DNA from: an uncultured Bacteroides sp.
GTDB taxonomy: Bacteria; Bacteroidota; Bacteroidia; Bacteroidales; Bacteroidaceae
Reading direction: 5' to 3'
DNA: 40,646 bases
NCBI GenBank assembly: GCA_944320865.1
Contig: CALUJC010000031.1
Location: 1 to 40,646, forward strand
A model generated the notes under the pieces. It made no database searches and was not told the DNA's origin. It saw nothing but the letters and a program-made list of their open reading frames with translations. Of this stretch, positions 8,445 to 16,948 are shown in pieces. Within the stretch, counting starts at the first letter, position 1; every line of letters starts with the position of its first letter. The translations under genes and the position numbers were made by a program.

Positions 8445-9020
8445 ATGAAGGTAGGCATCTATACCGGTTCGTTCAACCCCGTGCACATCGGGCACCTGGC
8501 GTTGGCCAACTACCTGTGCGAGTTTGAGGGACTGGACGAAGTGTGGTTCATGGTCAGTCCCCGGAATCCCTTCAAGCAGGAGGACGAGCTGATGGACGAT
8601 GCCCTCCGCCTGGAGCTGGTGCGGCTGGCTGTGGAGGGCTATCCCAAGTTCCGGGCATCCGATTTCGAGTTTCATCTTTCGCGCCCTTCCTACACCGTGC
8701 ATACGTTGGAAGCCTTGCGGCAAACCTATCCGGAGCATGAATTTTATTACATCATGGGTTCGGACAACTGGGCTTCGTTCACCCGTTGGTATGAATGGAA
8801 GCGCATCTTGGATGAAAACCAAATCCTTATTTATCCCCGTCCCGGTTATCCCGTGCAACAAGAGGCGTTGCCGGCGCATGCCCGCCTGGTGTCTTCACCC
8901 GTGTTTGAAGTCAGTTCAACCTTTATCCGCCGGGCCTTGCATGATGGGAAAGACATTCGTTACTTCCTCCATCCGGCAGTCTACCATAGGCTGAAAGACA
9001 GCCTTCCTTCGCTACCGTGA
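8445..9020 (+). CDS. nadD: Nicotinate-nucleotide adenylyltransferase
   Basis: Adenylates nicotinate mononucleotide to deamido-NAD in NAD synthesis. I chose the ATG at 8445 ([20 protein letters not shown]) because it puts the nucleotidyltransferase motif [10 protein letters not shown] at residue 8 as in the family; an upstream in-frame start would add an unconserved stretch. Later motifs are MVSPRNPFK near residue 37, [12 protein letters not shown] near 100 and the C-terminal SSTFIRR signature. The protein has 191 residues, a normal length. It is the last gene of the yicC-gmk operon; a repeat array follows the stop codon directly. Confidence 0.95.
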   Translation: MKVGIYTGSFNPVHIGHLALANYLCEFEGLDEVWFMVSPRNPFKQEDELMDDALRLELVRLAVEGYPKFRASDFEFHLSRPSYTVHTLEALRQTYPEHEFYYIMGSDNWASFTRWYEWKRILDENQILIYPRPGYPVQQEALPAHARLVSSPVFEVSSTFIRRALHDGKDIRYFLHPAVYHRLKDSLPSLP

Positions 9021-9038
9021 TGGTTATCCTGTGCCAAT

Positions 9039-9283
9039 GACTCTATCCTAGATGGGGACTCTATCCAGTCCTAGATAGGGACTCTATCCAGTCCTAGATA
9101 GAGACTCTATCCAGTCCTAGATAGAGACTCTATCCAGTCCTAGATAGGGACTCTATCCAGTCCTAGATAGGGACTCTATCCAGTCCTAGATAGGGACTCT
9201 ATCTAGTCCTAGATAGGGACTCTATCCAGTCCTAGATAGAGACTCTATCCAGTCCTAGATAAGCACTCTATCCAGTCCGGTAG
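9039..9283. repeat. Tandem array B, 23-bp unit, 10 copies plus a partial
   Basis: Units start at 9057, 9080, 9103, 9126, 9149, 9172, 9195, 9218, 9241 and 9264, all 23 bp apart. A shortened copy precedes them at 9039. Each reads GACTCTATCCAGTCCTAGAT followed by AGG or AGA. CTATC and GATAG in each unit are reverse complements, and AGTCC can also pair with GGACT of the next unit. The nadD-hisS gap (9021-9423) holds this array, a degenerate repeat of CAAGGCG words (9295, 9322) and the hisS promoter; I see no gene in it. Confidence 0.97.
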
Positions 9284-9380
9284 CTATCCTATGCCAAGGC
9301 GATGGCTTTCTTTTGCTAAGACAAGGCGTTGCCTTTGCGAAGAACAACCATTCTGTTATGGTAATCCGGGAAAAATGCCG

Positions 9381-9388
9381 TAACTTTG
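9381..9388 (+). promoter_or_regulatory. hisS promoter -7 box
   Basis: TAACTTTG fits the Bacteroidetes TAnnTTTG consensus and lies 35 bases before the hisS start codon. No clear TTTG -33 element is seen at 19-21 bases upstream. Confidence 0.5.
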
Positions 9389-9423
9389 CCCCATCGGAAA
9401 AAGATAATCTAAAAGATACGTTT

Positions 9424-10791
9424 ATGGCAACAAAACCTTGCATTCCGAAAGGAACCCGCGACTTTTCGCCCCTGGAGATGGCGAAGCGCAACTACATATT
9501 CAATACCATTCGCGACGTTTATCACCTCTATGGCTTCCGGCAGATAGAAACCCCGGCCATGGAGATGCTCTCCACCCTGATGGGCAAGTATGGCGAGGAG
9601 GGAGACAAACTCTTGTTTAAGATACAGAACTCGGGCGACTACTTTTCGGGCCTGACCGATGAGGAATTGCTGAGCCGCAACGCCCCCAAGCTGGCGTGCA
9701 AGTTTTGCGAGAAAGGCCTGCGCTACGACCTCACCGTGCCTTTTGCCCGCTACGTGGTGATGCACCGCGATGAGCTGACGTTCCCCTTCAAACGCTACCA
9801 GATACAACCCGTGTGGCGCGCCGACCGTCCGCAGAAAGGCCGTTACCGTGAGTTTTACCAGTGTGACGCCGACGTGGTGGGCAGCGACTCCCTGCTGAAT
9901 GAAGTGGAACTGATGCAGATAGTGGACACGGTCTTTTCGCGCTTCGGCATCCGCGTGTGCATCAAGATTAACAACCGCAAGATTCTGACCGGCATTGCCG
10001 AAATCATCGGCGAGGCCGACAAGATAGTGGACATCACCGTGGCTATCGACAAGCTGGACAAGATAGGGCTGGACAACGTGAATGCCGAGCTGCGCGAGAA
10101 AGGAATCAGTGAAGCAGCTATTGAGAAGTTGCAACCTATCATTTTGTTGGAAGGAACCAACGATGCAAAGCTGGGTGTATTGAAGCAAGTGCTTGCGTCG
10201 AGCGAAACGGGCTTGAAGGGTGTAGAAGAAGTGGAATTTATTCTCAATGCTTTGAAAGGACTTGACTTGAAAAACAAGATAGAGCTCGACCTCACTTTGG
10301 CACGCGGACTGAACTACTACACCGGCGCCATCTTCGAGGTGAAGGCATTGGATGTTCAGATAGGCAGCATCACCGGAGGCGGGCGTTACGACAACCTGAC
10401 AGGTGTGTTCGGCATGGCCGGGGTGAGCGGAGTAGGCATATCTTTCGGGGCCGACCGCATCTTCGACGTATTGAATCAACTCGACCTCTATCCTCGAGAT
10501 GCTGTGCAGGGCACTCAGTTGCTTTTCATTAACTTTGGCGAGCGCGAGGCGGCTTTCTCCCTGCAGGTGCTGGCCAAGGTGCGTGCGGCAGGCGTCCGTG
10601 CCGAGATTTACCCTGATTGTTGCAAAATGAAGAAGCAGATGAGTTATGCCAATTCCCTTGGCGTCCCTTTTGTGGCTTTGGTAGGAGAAAACGAAATGGC
10701 GGAAGGAAAAGTCACTTTGAAGGACATGGCTACCGGCGAACAGCGTCTGCTGGCTCCCGACGAACTGGCTGATGCTCTCCTGGTGAAATAA
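9424..10791 (+). CDS. hisS: Histidyl-tRNA synthetase
   Basis: Charges tRNA-His. Class II synthetase of 455 residues when started at the ATG at 9424 ([16 protein letters not shown]). The reading frame is open upstream, but the added residues are not family-like and include the TAACTTTG promoter box. Motif 2 is visible in [19 protein letters not shown] and [12 protein letters not shown]. The histidine-binding loop is [15 protein letters not shown], and motif 3 is [15 protein letters not shown]. The C-terminal anticodon-binding domain covers roughly the last 90 residues. A rho-independent terminator at 10823-10853 closes the gene. Confidence 0.97.
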   Translation: MATKPCIPKGTRDFSPLEMAKRNYIFNTIRDVYHLYGFRQIETPAMEMLSTLMGKYGEEGDKLLFKIQNSGDYFSGLTDEELLSRNAPKLACKFCEKGLRYDLTVPFARYVVMHRDELTFPFKRYQIQPVWRADRPQKGRYREFYQCDADVVGSDSLLNEVELMQIVDTVFSRFGIRVCIKINNRKILTGIAEIIGEADKIVDITVAIDKLDKIGLDNVNAELREKGISEAAIEKLQPIILLEGTNDAKLGVLKQVLASSETGLKGVEEVEFILNALKGLDLKNKIELDLTLARGLNYYTGAIFEVKALDVQIGSITGGGRYDNLTGVFGMAGVSGVGISFGADRIFDVLNQLDLYPRDAVQGTQLLFINFGEREAAFSLQVLAKVRAAGVRAEIYPDCCKMKKQMSYANSLGVPFVALVGENEMAEGKVTLKDMATGEQRLLAPDELADALLVK

Positions 10792-10822
10792 GCTTAAAGC
10801 TGAAATTTTTGAAATAATTATG

Positions 10823-10853
10823 GAAAAAAGGGGCACATTGTGCCTCTTTTTTT
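10823..10853 (+). terminator. Rho-independent terminator of hisS
   Basis: Stem GGGGCAC (10830-10836), loop ATT, stem GTGCCTC (10840-10846), then seven T (10847-10853). One pair is a G-U wobble. An A-run before the stem could also pair with the T-run. Confidence 0.85.
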
Positions 10854-10854
10854 G

Positions 10855-10906
10855 TACATTTGTCATAGCGCTGTAAGGCATTTGTAACCAGACATCCCTA
10901 CATTTG
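10855..10906 (+). promoter_or_regulatory. Two candidate -7 boxes upstream of the small membrane peptide gene
   Basis: TACATTTG occurs at 10855-10862, directly after the hisS terminator, and again at 10899-10906. The second lies 28 bases before the start codon of the small gene and is the likelier promoter. Neither has a clear -33 element. Confidence 0.5.
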
Positions 10907-10921
10907 CTCAAACTAATAAAG

Positions 10922-10929
10922 AAGGAGGT
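10922..10929 (+). promoter_or_regulatory. Perfect Shine-Dalgarno sequence AAGGAGGT
   Basis: AAGGAGGT is fully complementary to the canonical anti-Shine-Dalgarno and sits 4 bases before the ATG at 10934. This is unusual here: neighbouring genes in the window lack such a sequence, as expected for Bacteroidetes. Confidence 0.8.
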
Positions 10930-10933
10930 TCAT

Positions 10934-11080
10934 ATGGTTTTCATTCCGTTAAAACAAGAGAAATATAATGCTATGATAGGTTTCTTAATGATAGTCATAG
11001 CCTTGTTGTTCGTCCTTTACATGGGATATTCAATGGTGCAGGCCACTCGCTCTTTTTGGGATGCGTTCATCGCAAGCTGA
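10934..11080 (+). CDS. 48-residue single-pass membrane peptide
   Basis: A small open frame starting MVFIPLKQEKYNAMIG. It has one strong hydrophobic helix at about 16-33 (GFLMIVIALLFVLYMGYS) and ends RSFWDAFIAS. It is preceded by a perfect Shine-Dalgarno and a TACATTTG promoter box, and followed after 14 bases by the EFR1-type ferredoxin gene, so it is probably expressed and may be co-transcribed with it. I do not recognise the family. The charge pattern suggests a cytoplasmic N-terminus. It might be an accessory peptide of the downstream redox protein, but nothing shows this directly. Confidence 0.7.
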   Translation: MVFIPLKQEKYNAMIGFLMIVIALLFVLYMGYSMVQATRSFWDAFIAS

Positions 11081-11094
11081 TTTAGTATGGTGGC

Positions 11095-11832
11095 ATGATT
11101 TTCTATTTTACAGGTACAGGAAACTCCCGTTGGGTGGCCAGCCAGTTGGCTTCTGCCATGGGGGATGAAGCTTTTGACATTTCCTTTTGCTTGCGTTCAG
11201 GCAAAGTTCCGCCTGTGGCAGGCAAGCGGGTAGGGGTGGTGTTTCCTATCCATTCGTGGCGGGCACCCCGTCCGGTAATGGAGTTCTTGTCGCATCTGGA
11301 GTTGCCTGAAGGCATGTATCGCTTTGCCGTGTGTACATGTGGAGATGATGCCGGGAAGGCGATGCAAAACCTAGCACGTGTGTTCGGCGTGGACGCCGCA
11401 TGGTCGATAACCATGCCCAATACTTATGTGCCCATGTTCAGCCTTGACACGGACGAGGTGGCAAGCAGCAAGATACGTGCGGCACGAAAACTTATTCCCG
11501 AAATAGCCCGTTTGGTGCAGGATGAGTTCTCCGGTTATAAAGTCCATGAAGGGTGTTTTCCCCGCCTTAAGAGCTATGTGCTACATCCTTTGTTCGTGCG
11601 GTTTGTCATCCGTACGCGGGGATTCCATGTGGATGAAGGTTGTGTTTCATGCGGCACGTGTGTACAGGTGTGTCCTTTGGGTAATGTGAGTTTGATGGAT
11701 GGCCGTCCCAAGTGGGGAGAAGCGTGCCTCCATTGCATGGCATGTCTGCACGGGTGTCCGGCCGAAGTCATACAATATGGCACCTCTACCCGACAGAAGG
11801 GACGCTATCGGCTTGCACGCTATTTATCTTGA
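11095..11832 (+). CDS. EFR1-type flavodoxin/ferredoxin fusion protein
   Basis: Predicted cytoplasmic electron-transfer protein of 245 residues. The N-terminal half is flavodoxin-like: IFYFTGTGNSRWVA binds the FMN phosphate, and VGVVFPIHSWRAPRPV and YRFAVCTCGDDAG contribute the other loops. The C-terminal part has two 4Fe-4S motifs, CVSCGTCVQVCP and CLHCMACLHGCP. This order matches EFR1-family proteins of anaerobes. The substrate is unknown. It follows the 48-residue membrane peptide by 14 bases, and galE follows with its own promoter. A ferredoxin-linked reductase role fits an organism with PFOR, but that link is inference. Confidence 0.88.
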   Translation: MIFYFTGTGNSRWVASQLASAMGDEAFDISFCLRSGKVPPVAGKRVGVVFPIHSWRAPRPVMEFLSHLELPEGMYRFAVCTCGDDAGKAMQNLARVFGVDAAWSITMPNTYVPMFSLDTDEVASSKIRAARKLIPEIARLVQDEFSGYKVHEGCFPRLKSYVLHPLFVRFVIRTRGFHVDEGCVSCGTCVQVCPLGNVSLMDGRPKWGEACLHCMACLHGCPAEVIQYGTSTRQKGRYRLARYLS

Positions 11833-11896
11833 TTCTTCTTTTGCGGGGTTTCATATTATTCCTTCAAAATCTATCCATATTAAAGCGAGTTTTCGC

Positions 11897-11904
11897 TATA
11901 TTTG
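11897..11904 (+). promoter_or_regulatory. galE promoter -7 box
   Basis: TATATTTG matches TAnnTTTG and lies 36 bases before the chosen galE start. The in-frame upstream start at 11902 would fall inside this box, which supports the later ATG. Confidence 0.55.
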
Positions 11905-11940
11905 TGGCATCAATTAATCTATAAAGCTAAATCGTTCATT

Positions 11941-12975
11941 ATGAAAGAAAAAATTTTGGTGACAGGCGGCACCGGCTATATAGGTTCACACACAGTGGTA
12001 GAACTTCAAAATGCCGGCTATGAGGTGGTAATTGTAGATAATCTTTCCAATTCGAATGCCGATGTTGTAGACAGCATCGAGCAGATATCAGGAATCCGTC
12101 CGGCATTTGAAAAGTTGGATTGTTTGAATCTGGCAGGTCTTGATGCCGTCTTTGCCAAGTATCAGGGCATTAAAGCCATCATTCACTTTGCAGCCAGCAA
12201 AGCAGTAGGCGAGTCTGTGCAAAAGCCGCTGCTATATTATCGTAACAATTTGGGTTCGCTCATCAACCTGCTCGAATTAATGCCGAAGTACGGAGTAGAA
12301 GGCATCGTATTTTCTTCTTCATGTACCGTGTACGGCCAACCTGACCAGTTGCCTGTGACTGAAGAGGCACCTATCAAAAAGGCAGAGTCGCCTTACGGAA
12401 ATACCAAGCAGATTAATGAAGAAATCATCCGTGACTATGTAGCATCCGGTGCTCCCATTCAAGCCATCTTGTTGCGTTACTTCAATCCTATTGGTGCTCA
12501 TCCTTCAGCTTTGTTGGGCGAACTTCCCAATGGAGTCCCGCAGAATTTGGTGCCTTATCTTACCCAAACGGCTATTGGCATCCGTGAAAAGCTGAGCGTT
12601 TTCGGCGATGATTATAACACTCCCGACGGTTCTTGTATACGAGACTTCATTAATGTGGTAGACCTTGCCAAAGCCCATGTGGTGGCCATTGGCCGTATGC
12701 TTGAGGGTAAGCAGGCGGATAAGGTGGAGGTGTTCAACATCGGCACGGGACGTGGCGTGTCAGTCCTGGAACTTATCCATGGTTTCGAGGAAGCTACGGG
12801 CGTAAAACTAAATTATCAGATTGTAGGACGTCGTGCAGGTGATATCGAGCAAGTATGGGCCAATCCGGAACGTGCCAACAAAGTGCTTGGATGGAAAGCT
12901 GAAACCAATATCGAAGACACGTTACGTTCGGCATGGAACTGGCAATTGAAACTCCGTGAACGCGGTATTCAATAA
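11941..12975 (+). CDS. galE: UDP-glucose 4-epimerase
   Basis: Interconverts UDP-glucose and UDP-galactose, or the N-acetyl forms, using tightly bound NAD. Extended short-chain dehydrogenase of 344 residues from the ATG at 11941. The NAD motif is GGTGYIGSH near residue 9. The catalytic triad is visible as SSSCTVYG (Ser/Thr) and YGNTK (Tyr and Lys). RYFNPIGAHPS and GTGRGVSVLELI are also typical. The start fits both the nucleotide motif position and the promoter at 11897. A strong terminator lies at 13110-13142. Substrate range (Glc versus GlcNAc) cannot be judged. Confidence 0.94.
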   Translation: MKEKILVTGGTGYIGSHTVVELQNAGYEVVIVDNLSNSNADVVDSIEQISGIRPAFEKLDCLNLAGLDAVFAKYQGIKAIIHFAASKAVGESVQKPLLYYRNNLGSLINLLELMPKYGVEGIVFSSSCTVYGQPDQLPVTEEAPIKKAESPYGNTKQINEEIIRDYVASGAPIQAILLRYFNPIGAHPSALLGELPNGVPQNLVPYLTQTAIGIREKLSVFGDDYNTPDGSCIRDFINVVDLAKAHVVAIGRMLEGKQADKVEVFNIGTGRGVSVLELIHGFEEATGVKLNYQIVGRRAGDIEQVWANPERANKVLGWKAETNIEDTLRSAWNWQLKLRERGIQ

Positions 12976-13109
12976 AGAGTGCCACATGTTCATTTCCGGT
13001 TTCCCGGGTATGCGAATATCTGAGAACGGTGCTTAGGTCTGTTTTTTGGAGGCGTAAGCAAGGCTGTGGCAATTATTATTATATTGTGTTTTATTTTGTG
13101 TTTGTGTGT

Positions 13110-13142
13110 GGCATGTCAAATTCATTTTGGCATGCCTTTTTT
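13110..13142 (+). terminator. Rho-independent terminator of galE
   Basis: Arms GGCATGTCAAA (13110-13120) and TTTGGCATGCC (13126-13136) form an 11-bp stem with one wobble and a TTCAT loop, followed by six T. Confidence 0.88.
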
Positions 13143-13244
13143 GTGGGCTTCTTCATTGACTCTGCGCTGCTAAAGTCCCTCTTTAGCGGGATAAACATGA
13201 ACTTTACGGCGCTCAAAGCCTTGGTTGGAAGTGCAAAGTTGATG

Positions 13245-13293
13245 ACCTGTAATAAAACAAAGCGGCCGGCCTCTGGAAAGGAGGTCGGCCGCT
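13245..13293 (-). terminator. Terminator of nifJ
   Basis: A 13-bp stem, AGCGGCCGGCCTC (13261-13273) with GAGGTCGGCCGCT (13281-13293), contains one wobble and a 7-base loop. Read on the minus strand it is followed by a T-rich tail (GTTTTATT), in line with termination of nifJ. Confidence 0.8.
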
Positions 13294-13322
13294 GCTATGT
13301 TCAGCCTGGTTGATGCGGATTA

Positions 13323-16300
13323 TTACTTATTGTTCAGCATCGTGTCGGCAGGAGCCACGCCCCAGCTTTCGGCTGCCATGCGCTGGTAGCTGGCGTAGCG
13401 CCACTTGGCGTTGTCTTCAGCAGCTTGGAACAACTCGGCAGCTTCTTGCGGATATTGCTTCATTACGCTGGCATAGCGCACTTCGCCCTTCAAGAAGTCT
13501 TGGAAGCCCGTCCAATCCGGTTCCTTGCTGTCCAGGGTGAAGGGGTTCTTGCCTTCGGCCTCGAGGGTGGGGTTGTAGCGCCACAGGTGCCAGTAACCGC
13601 ACTTCACGGCCTTTTCTTCCTCAGCCTGGCTCTTGCCCATGCCTGCCTTCAGGCCGTGGTTGATACACGGAGCGTAGGCGATGATGAGCGACGGGCCGTG
13701 GTAAGCCTCAGCTTCGCGCAGGGCCTTCAAGGTCTGTGCCTGGTCGGCGCCCATGGCAATCTGGGCTACATATACATAGCCGTAAGTCGTAGCCATCAAG
13801 CCGAGGTCTTTCTTGCGGACGCGCTTGCCGCTGGCAGCAAACTTGGCGATAGCGCCGAGCGGAGTGGCCTTGGACGACTGGCCGCCGGTGTTGGAGTAAA
13901 CCTCCGTGTCGAGCACGAGGATGTTCACGTCCTTGCCGCTGGCAATCACGTGGTCGAGGCCGCCGTAACCGATGTCGTAAGAAGCACCGTCGCCGCCGAT
14001 AATCCACTGGCTGCGCTTCACGATGTATTGCTTCAGGTCGTAGATGCCTGCGCAAACGGGGCACTTATCCTTGGCAGCTTCGAGCATGGGCACGATGCGC
14101 TCGTAGATGTCTTTCGTCTTGTCGGCATCCAGTGCATTGTCCAGCCATTCCTGGAAGATAGCTTTGTATTCTGCGGGAGTAGCTTCGTTTTCAATGCCTT
14201 CCTGCATCAGTTTGGCGATGCGGGCACGCATCTTCTCGTTGGCCAGTTCCATGCCGAGGCCGAATTCGCAGAAGTCCTCGAACAGCGAGTTTGCCCATGC
14301 AGGACCGTGACCCTTCTCGTTCTTCGTGTAAGGAGTGGAAGGTACAGAGCCGGAGTAGATGGACGAGCAACCTGTTGCATTGGCTACCATTTCTCTATCA
14401 CCGAACAGTTGAGAAATCAGTTTCACATACGGAGTCTCGCCGCAACCCGAGCATGCGCCCGAGAACTCGAACAGCGGGGTAGCGAACTGGCTGTTCTTCA
14501 CATTGGCCTTGATGTCGATGAGGTGTTGCTTGCTCTTGACGTTGTTCACGCAGTATTCCCAGTTGGCAGCTTCGCCCATCTGGCTTTCCAGGTGAACCAT
14601 CTGCAGAGCCTTGCCGCCCTTCTTCGGGTTGCCCGGACATACATCCACGCAGTTGCCGCAGCCCAGGCAGTCCAATACGTCTACCTGCATACGGAAAGTC
14701 ATGCCGTCGAATGCCTTGCCCACAGCCTTCAGCATCGGGAAGTTGGCACCTTTCTGCTCCTCAGCGTCGAGCACGAACGGACGGATGGCAGCGTGCGGAC
14801 AAACGTAGGCACACTTGTTACATTGTATACAGTTCTCGGGATTCCATACCGGAACGAAGGCAGCCACACCGCGCTTTTCATATTTGGCCGTGCCGGGATA
14901 CCAGGTACCGTCTTCAATATCCTTGAAGGCAGATACGGGCAGCAGATCGCCATCTTGTGCGTTGATGGGGCGTACCACTTCGTTGATGAAAGCCGGGTCG
15001 TTGTTGGCGGCCTTCTCGTCGTCGGGCAGGTTGGCCCAAGCCGGGTCGATGGTCAGCTGCTTGTACTCGCCGCCACGGTCTACGGCAGCATAGTTCTTGT
15101 TCACCACGTCTTCACCCTTCTTGCCGTAGCTCTTCACGATGAACTTCTTCATCTGCTCAACGGCCAGGTCGACGGGGATAACGCCCGTGATGCGGAAGAA
15201 TGCCGACTGCAGGATGGTGTTGGTGCGGTTGCCCAAGCCAATCTCTTGTGCAATCTGCGTAGCGTTGATGTAGTAAACGGTGATGTTATGCTGTGCGAAG
15301 TACTTCTTCACGCGGTTGGGCAGGTTCTTGGCCAACTCGTCGCCTTCCCAGATGGTGTTCAGCAAGAACGAGCCATTGTCGCGCAAGCCGCGTGTCACGT
15401 CGTACATGTGCAGGTAAGCCTGAACGTGGCAAGCCACGAAGTTAGGCGTATTTACCAGGTAAGTGGAGCGGATGGGCGTGTCGCCGAAACGCAAGTGCGA
15501 GCAAGTGAAGCCGCCCGACTTCTTGGAGTCGTAAGAGAAGTAAGCCTGGCAGTGCTTGTCTGTATTGTCGCCGATAATCTTTACGGAGTTCTTGTTGGCG
15601 CCTACCGTTCCGTCGGCTCCCAACCCGTAGAACTTGGCCTCGAACATGCCTTCGCCACCTACGGCGATTTCGGCTTCCTGAGGCAGGGAGGTGAAGGTCA
15701 CGTCGTCCACAATACCGATGGTGAAGTGGTTCTTCGGCGTGTTCATCTTCAGGTTGTCATATACGGCGAGGATTTGTGCCGGGGTAGTATCTTTAGAGCC
15801 CAGACCATAGCGTCCGCCTACGATGAGCGGGGCATCTTCCTGTCCGTAGAAGCAATCCTTGACATCCATGTAGAGCGGTTCGCCCATGGCGCCCGGCTCC
15901 TTGGTGCGGTCGAGCACGGCAATGCGCTTGGCCGTCTTGGGCACGGCTGCCAGGAAGTGCTTGGCCGAGAACGGACGGTAGAGGTGAACGGCTACGAGGC
16001 CCACCTTCTCGCCCTTGGCACGCAGGTAGTCGATGACTTCGCGGATGGCTTCTGTCACGCTGCCCATGGCGATGATGACGCGGTCGGCTTCGGGGTCTCC
16101 GTAGTAGTCGAACAGTCCGTATTGGCGGCCGGTGATTTCGCTGATTTTCTTCATGTAGTCTTCCACGATGGCGGGCACTGCCTCATAGAAGGGGTTGCAC
16201 GATTCGCGGTGCTGGAAGAAGTGGTCGGGGTTCTCGGCCATACCGCGCATTACCGGGTTCATGGGATTCATGGCACGGTTGCGGAATTCGGCCAAAGCCT

Positions 16301-16898
16301 CCTGGTCGATGAGCGGAGCCAGGTCTTCATTGTCCAGACGCTCAATCTTCTGTATTTCGTGCGAGGTGCGGAAGCCGTCGAAGAAGTTGATGAACGGCAC
16401 GCGGGCCTTCAGTGTAGACAAGTGGGCTACACCGGCCAAGTCCATCACTTCCTGCACGGAACCTTCGGCCAGCATGGCGAAGCCCGTCTGGCGGCAAGAC
16501 ATTACATCCTGGTGGTCGCCGAAGATACACAGGGCGTGGCTGGCCAGCGTACGTGCCGATACGTGAAATACGCAAGGCAGGTTTTCACCGGCAATCTTGT
16601 ACATGTTGGGAATCATCAGCAGCAAACCTTGCGAAGCGGTGTAGGTCGTGGTGAGCGCACCGGCCTGAAGTGAACCGTGAACGGTACCGGCGGCACCTGC
16701 TTCGGATTGCATTTCCTGTACCAATACTGTTTCGCCGAAGATGTTTTTACGACCTGCGGCGGCCCATTCGTCTACGTGTTCTGCCATCGTGGACGACGGG
16801 GTGATGGGATAGATAGCTGCCACCTCGGAGAACATATACGAGATGTGGGCGGCTGCCTCGTTACCATCGCAAGTGATGAATTTTTTCTGTTTAGTCAT
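13323..16898 (-). CDS. nifJ: Pyruvate:ferredoxin (flavodoxin) oxidoreductase
   Basis: Converts pyruvate and CoA to acetyl-CoA and CO2 with reduction of ferredoxin or flavodoxin; a key catabolic enzyme in anaerobes. The single-chain product has 1191 residues, the full length of the homodimeric form. Domain order is: N-terminal domain with IYPITPSSTMAEH; a middle region with VGLVAVHLYRPFS and the gamma-like section KIIGDNTDKHCQAYFSYDSK; two 4Fe-4S motifs, CIQCNKCAYVCP (about 687) and CLGCGNCVDVCP (about 743); and a C-terminal TPP domain with CSGCGETPY (about 815), GGDGASYDIGYGG (about 966) and TEVYSNTGGQ. It starts 50 bases after the ATPase gene on the same strand. Confidence 0.97.
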   Translation of the reverse strand: MTKQKKFITCDGNEAAAHISYMFSEVAAIYPITPSSTMAEHVDEWAAAGRKNIFGETVLVQEMQSEAGAAGTVHGSLQAGALTTTYTASQGLLLMIPNMYKIAGENLPCVFHVSARTLASHALCIFGDHQDVMSCRQTGFAMLAEGSVQEVMDLAGVAHLSTLKARVPFINFFDGFRTSHEIQKIERLDNEDLAPLIDQEALAEFRNRAMNPMNPVMRGMAENPDHFFQHRESCNPFYEAVPAIVEDYMKKISEITGRQYGLFDYYGDPEADRVIIAMGSVTEAIREVIDYLRAKGEKVGLVAVHLYRPFSAKHFLAAVPKTAKRIAVLDRTKEPGAMGEPLYMDVKDCFYGQEDAPLIVGGRYGLGSKDTTPAQILAVYDNLKMNTPKNHFTIGIVDDVTFTSLPQEAEIAVGGEGMFEAKFYGLGADGTVGANKNSVKIIGDNTDKHCQAYFSYDSKKSGGFTCSHLRFGDTPIRSTYLVNTPNFVACHVQAYLHMYDVTRGLRDNGSFLLNTIWEGDELAKNLPNRVKKYFAQHNITVYYINATQIAQEIGLGNRTNTILQSAFFRITGVIPVDLAVEQMKKFIVKSYGKKGEDVVNKNYAAVDRGGEYKQLTIDPAWANLPDDEKAANNDPAFINEVVRPINAQDGDLLPVSAFKDIEDGTWYPGTAKYEKRGVAAFVPVWNPENCIQCNKCAYVCPHAAIRPFVLDAEEQKGANFPMLKAVGKAFDGMTFRMQVDVLDCLGCGNCVDVCPGNPKKGGKALQMVHLESQMGEAANWEYCVNNVKSKQHLIDIKANVKNSQFATPLFEFSGACSGCGETPYVKLISQLFGDREMVANATGCSSIYSGSVPSTPYTKNEKGHGPAWANSLFEDFCEFGLGMELANEKMRARIAKLMQEGIENEATPAEYKAIFQEWLDNALDADKTKDIYERIVPMLEAAKDKCPVCAGIYDLKQYIVKRSQWIIGGDGASYDIGYGGLDHVIASGKDVNILVLDTEVYSNTGGQSSKATPLGAIAKFAASGKRVRKKDLGLMATTYGYVYVAQIAMGADQAQTLKALREAEAYHGPSLIIAYAPCINHGLKAGMGKSQAEEEKAVKCGYWHLWRYNPTLEAEGKNPFTLDSKEPDWTGFQDFLKGEVRYASVMKQYPQEAAELFQAAEDNAKWRYASYQRMAAESWGVAPADTMLNNK

Positions 16899-16948
16899 AA
16901 CTAAATGAGTTTATGTAGGTAAATAAATCTTCTCTTATATTTCTTATG

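Larger units (their letters stand above)
12976..13322. other. Convergent intergenic region between galE and nifJ
   Basis: No convincing gene. It contains the galE terminator (13110-13142), a small hairpin with arms GCTAAAG (13169-13175) and CTTTAGC (13181-13187), and a long GC-rich hairpin (13261-13293) placed to end nifJ. A 94-residue open frame crossing it has no family features and spans both terminators. Confidence 0.7.

Noticed and set aside
9039-9283. CRISPR array
   Set aside because: Units are directly adjacent at 23 bp with no unique spacers, and no cas genes are present. The same holds for the other arrays.
13029-13313. 94-residue open frame between galE and nifJ
   Set aside because: It runs through the galE terminator and the nifJ terminator and has no family features.
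13425-16673. 1082-residue open frame on the plus strand
   Set aside because: It lies fully opposite nifJ, whose motifs are complete. It is an antisense shadow caused by GC-rich codon use.
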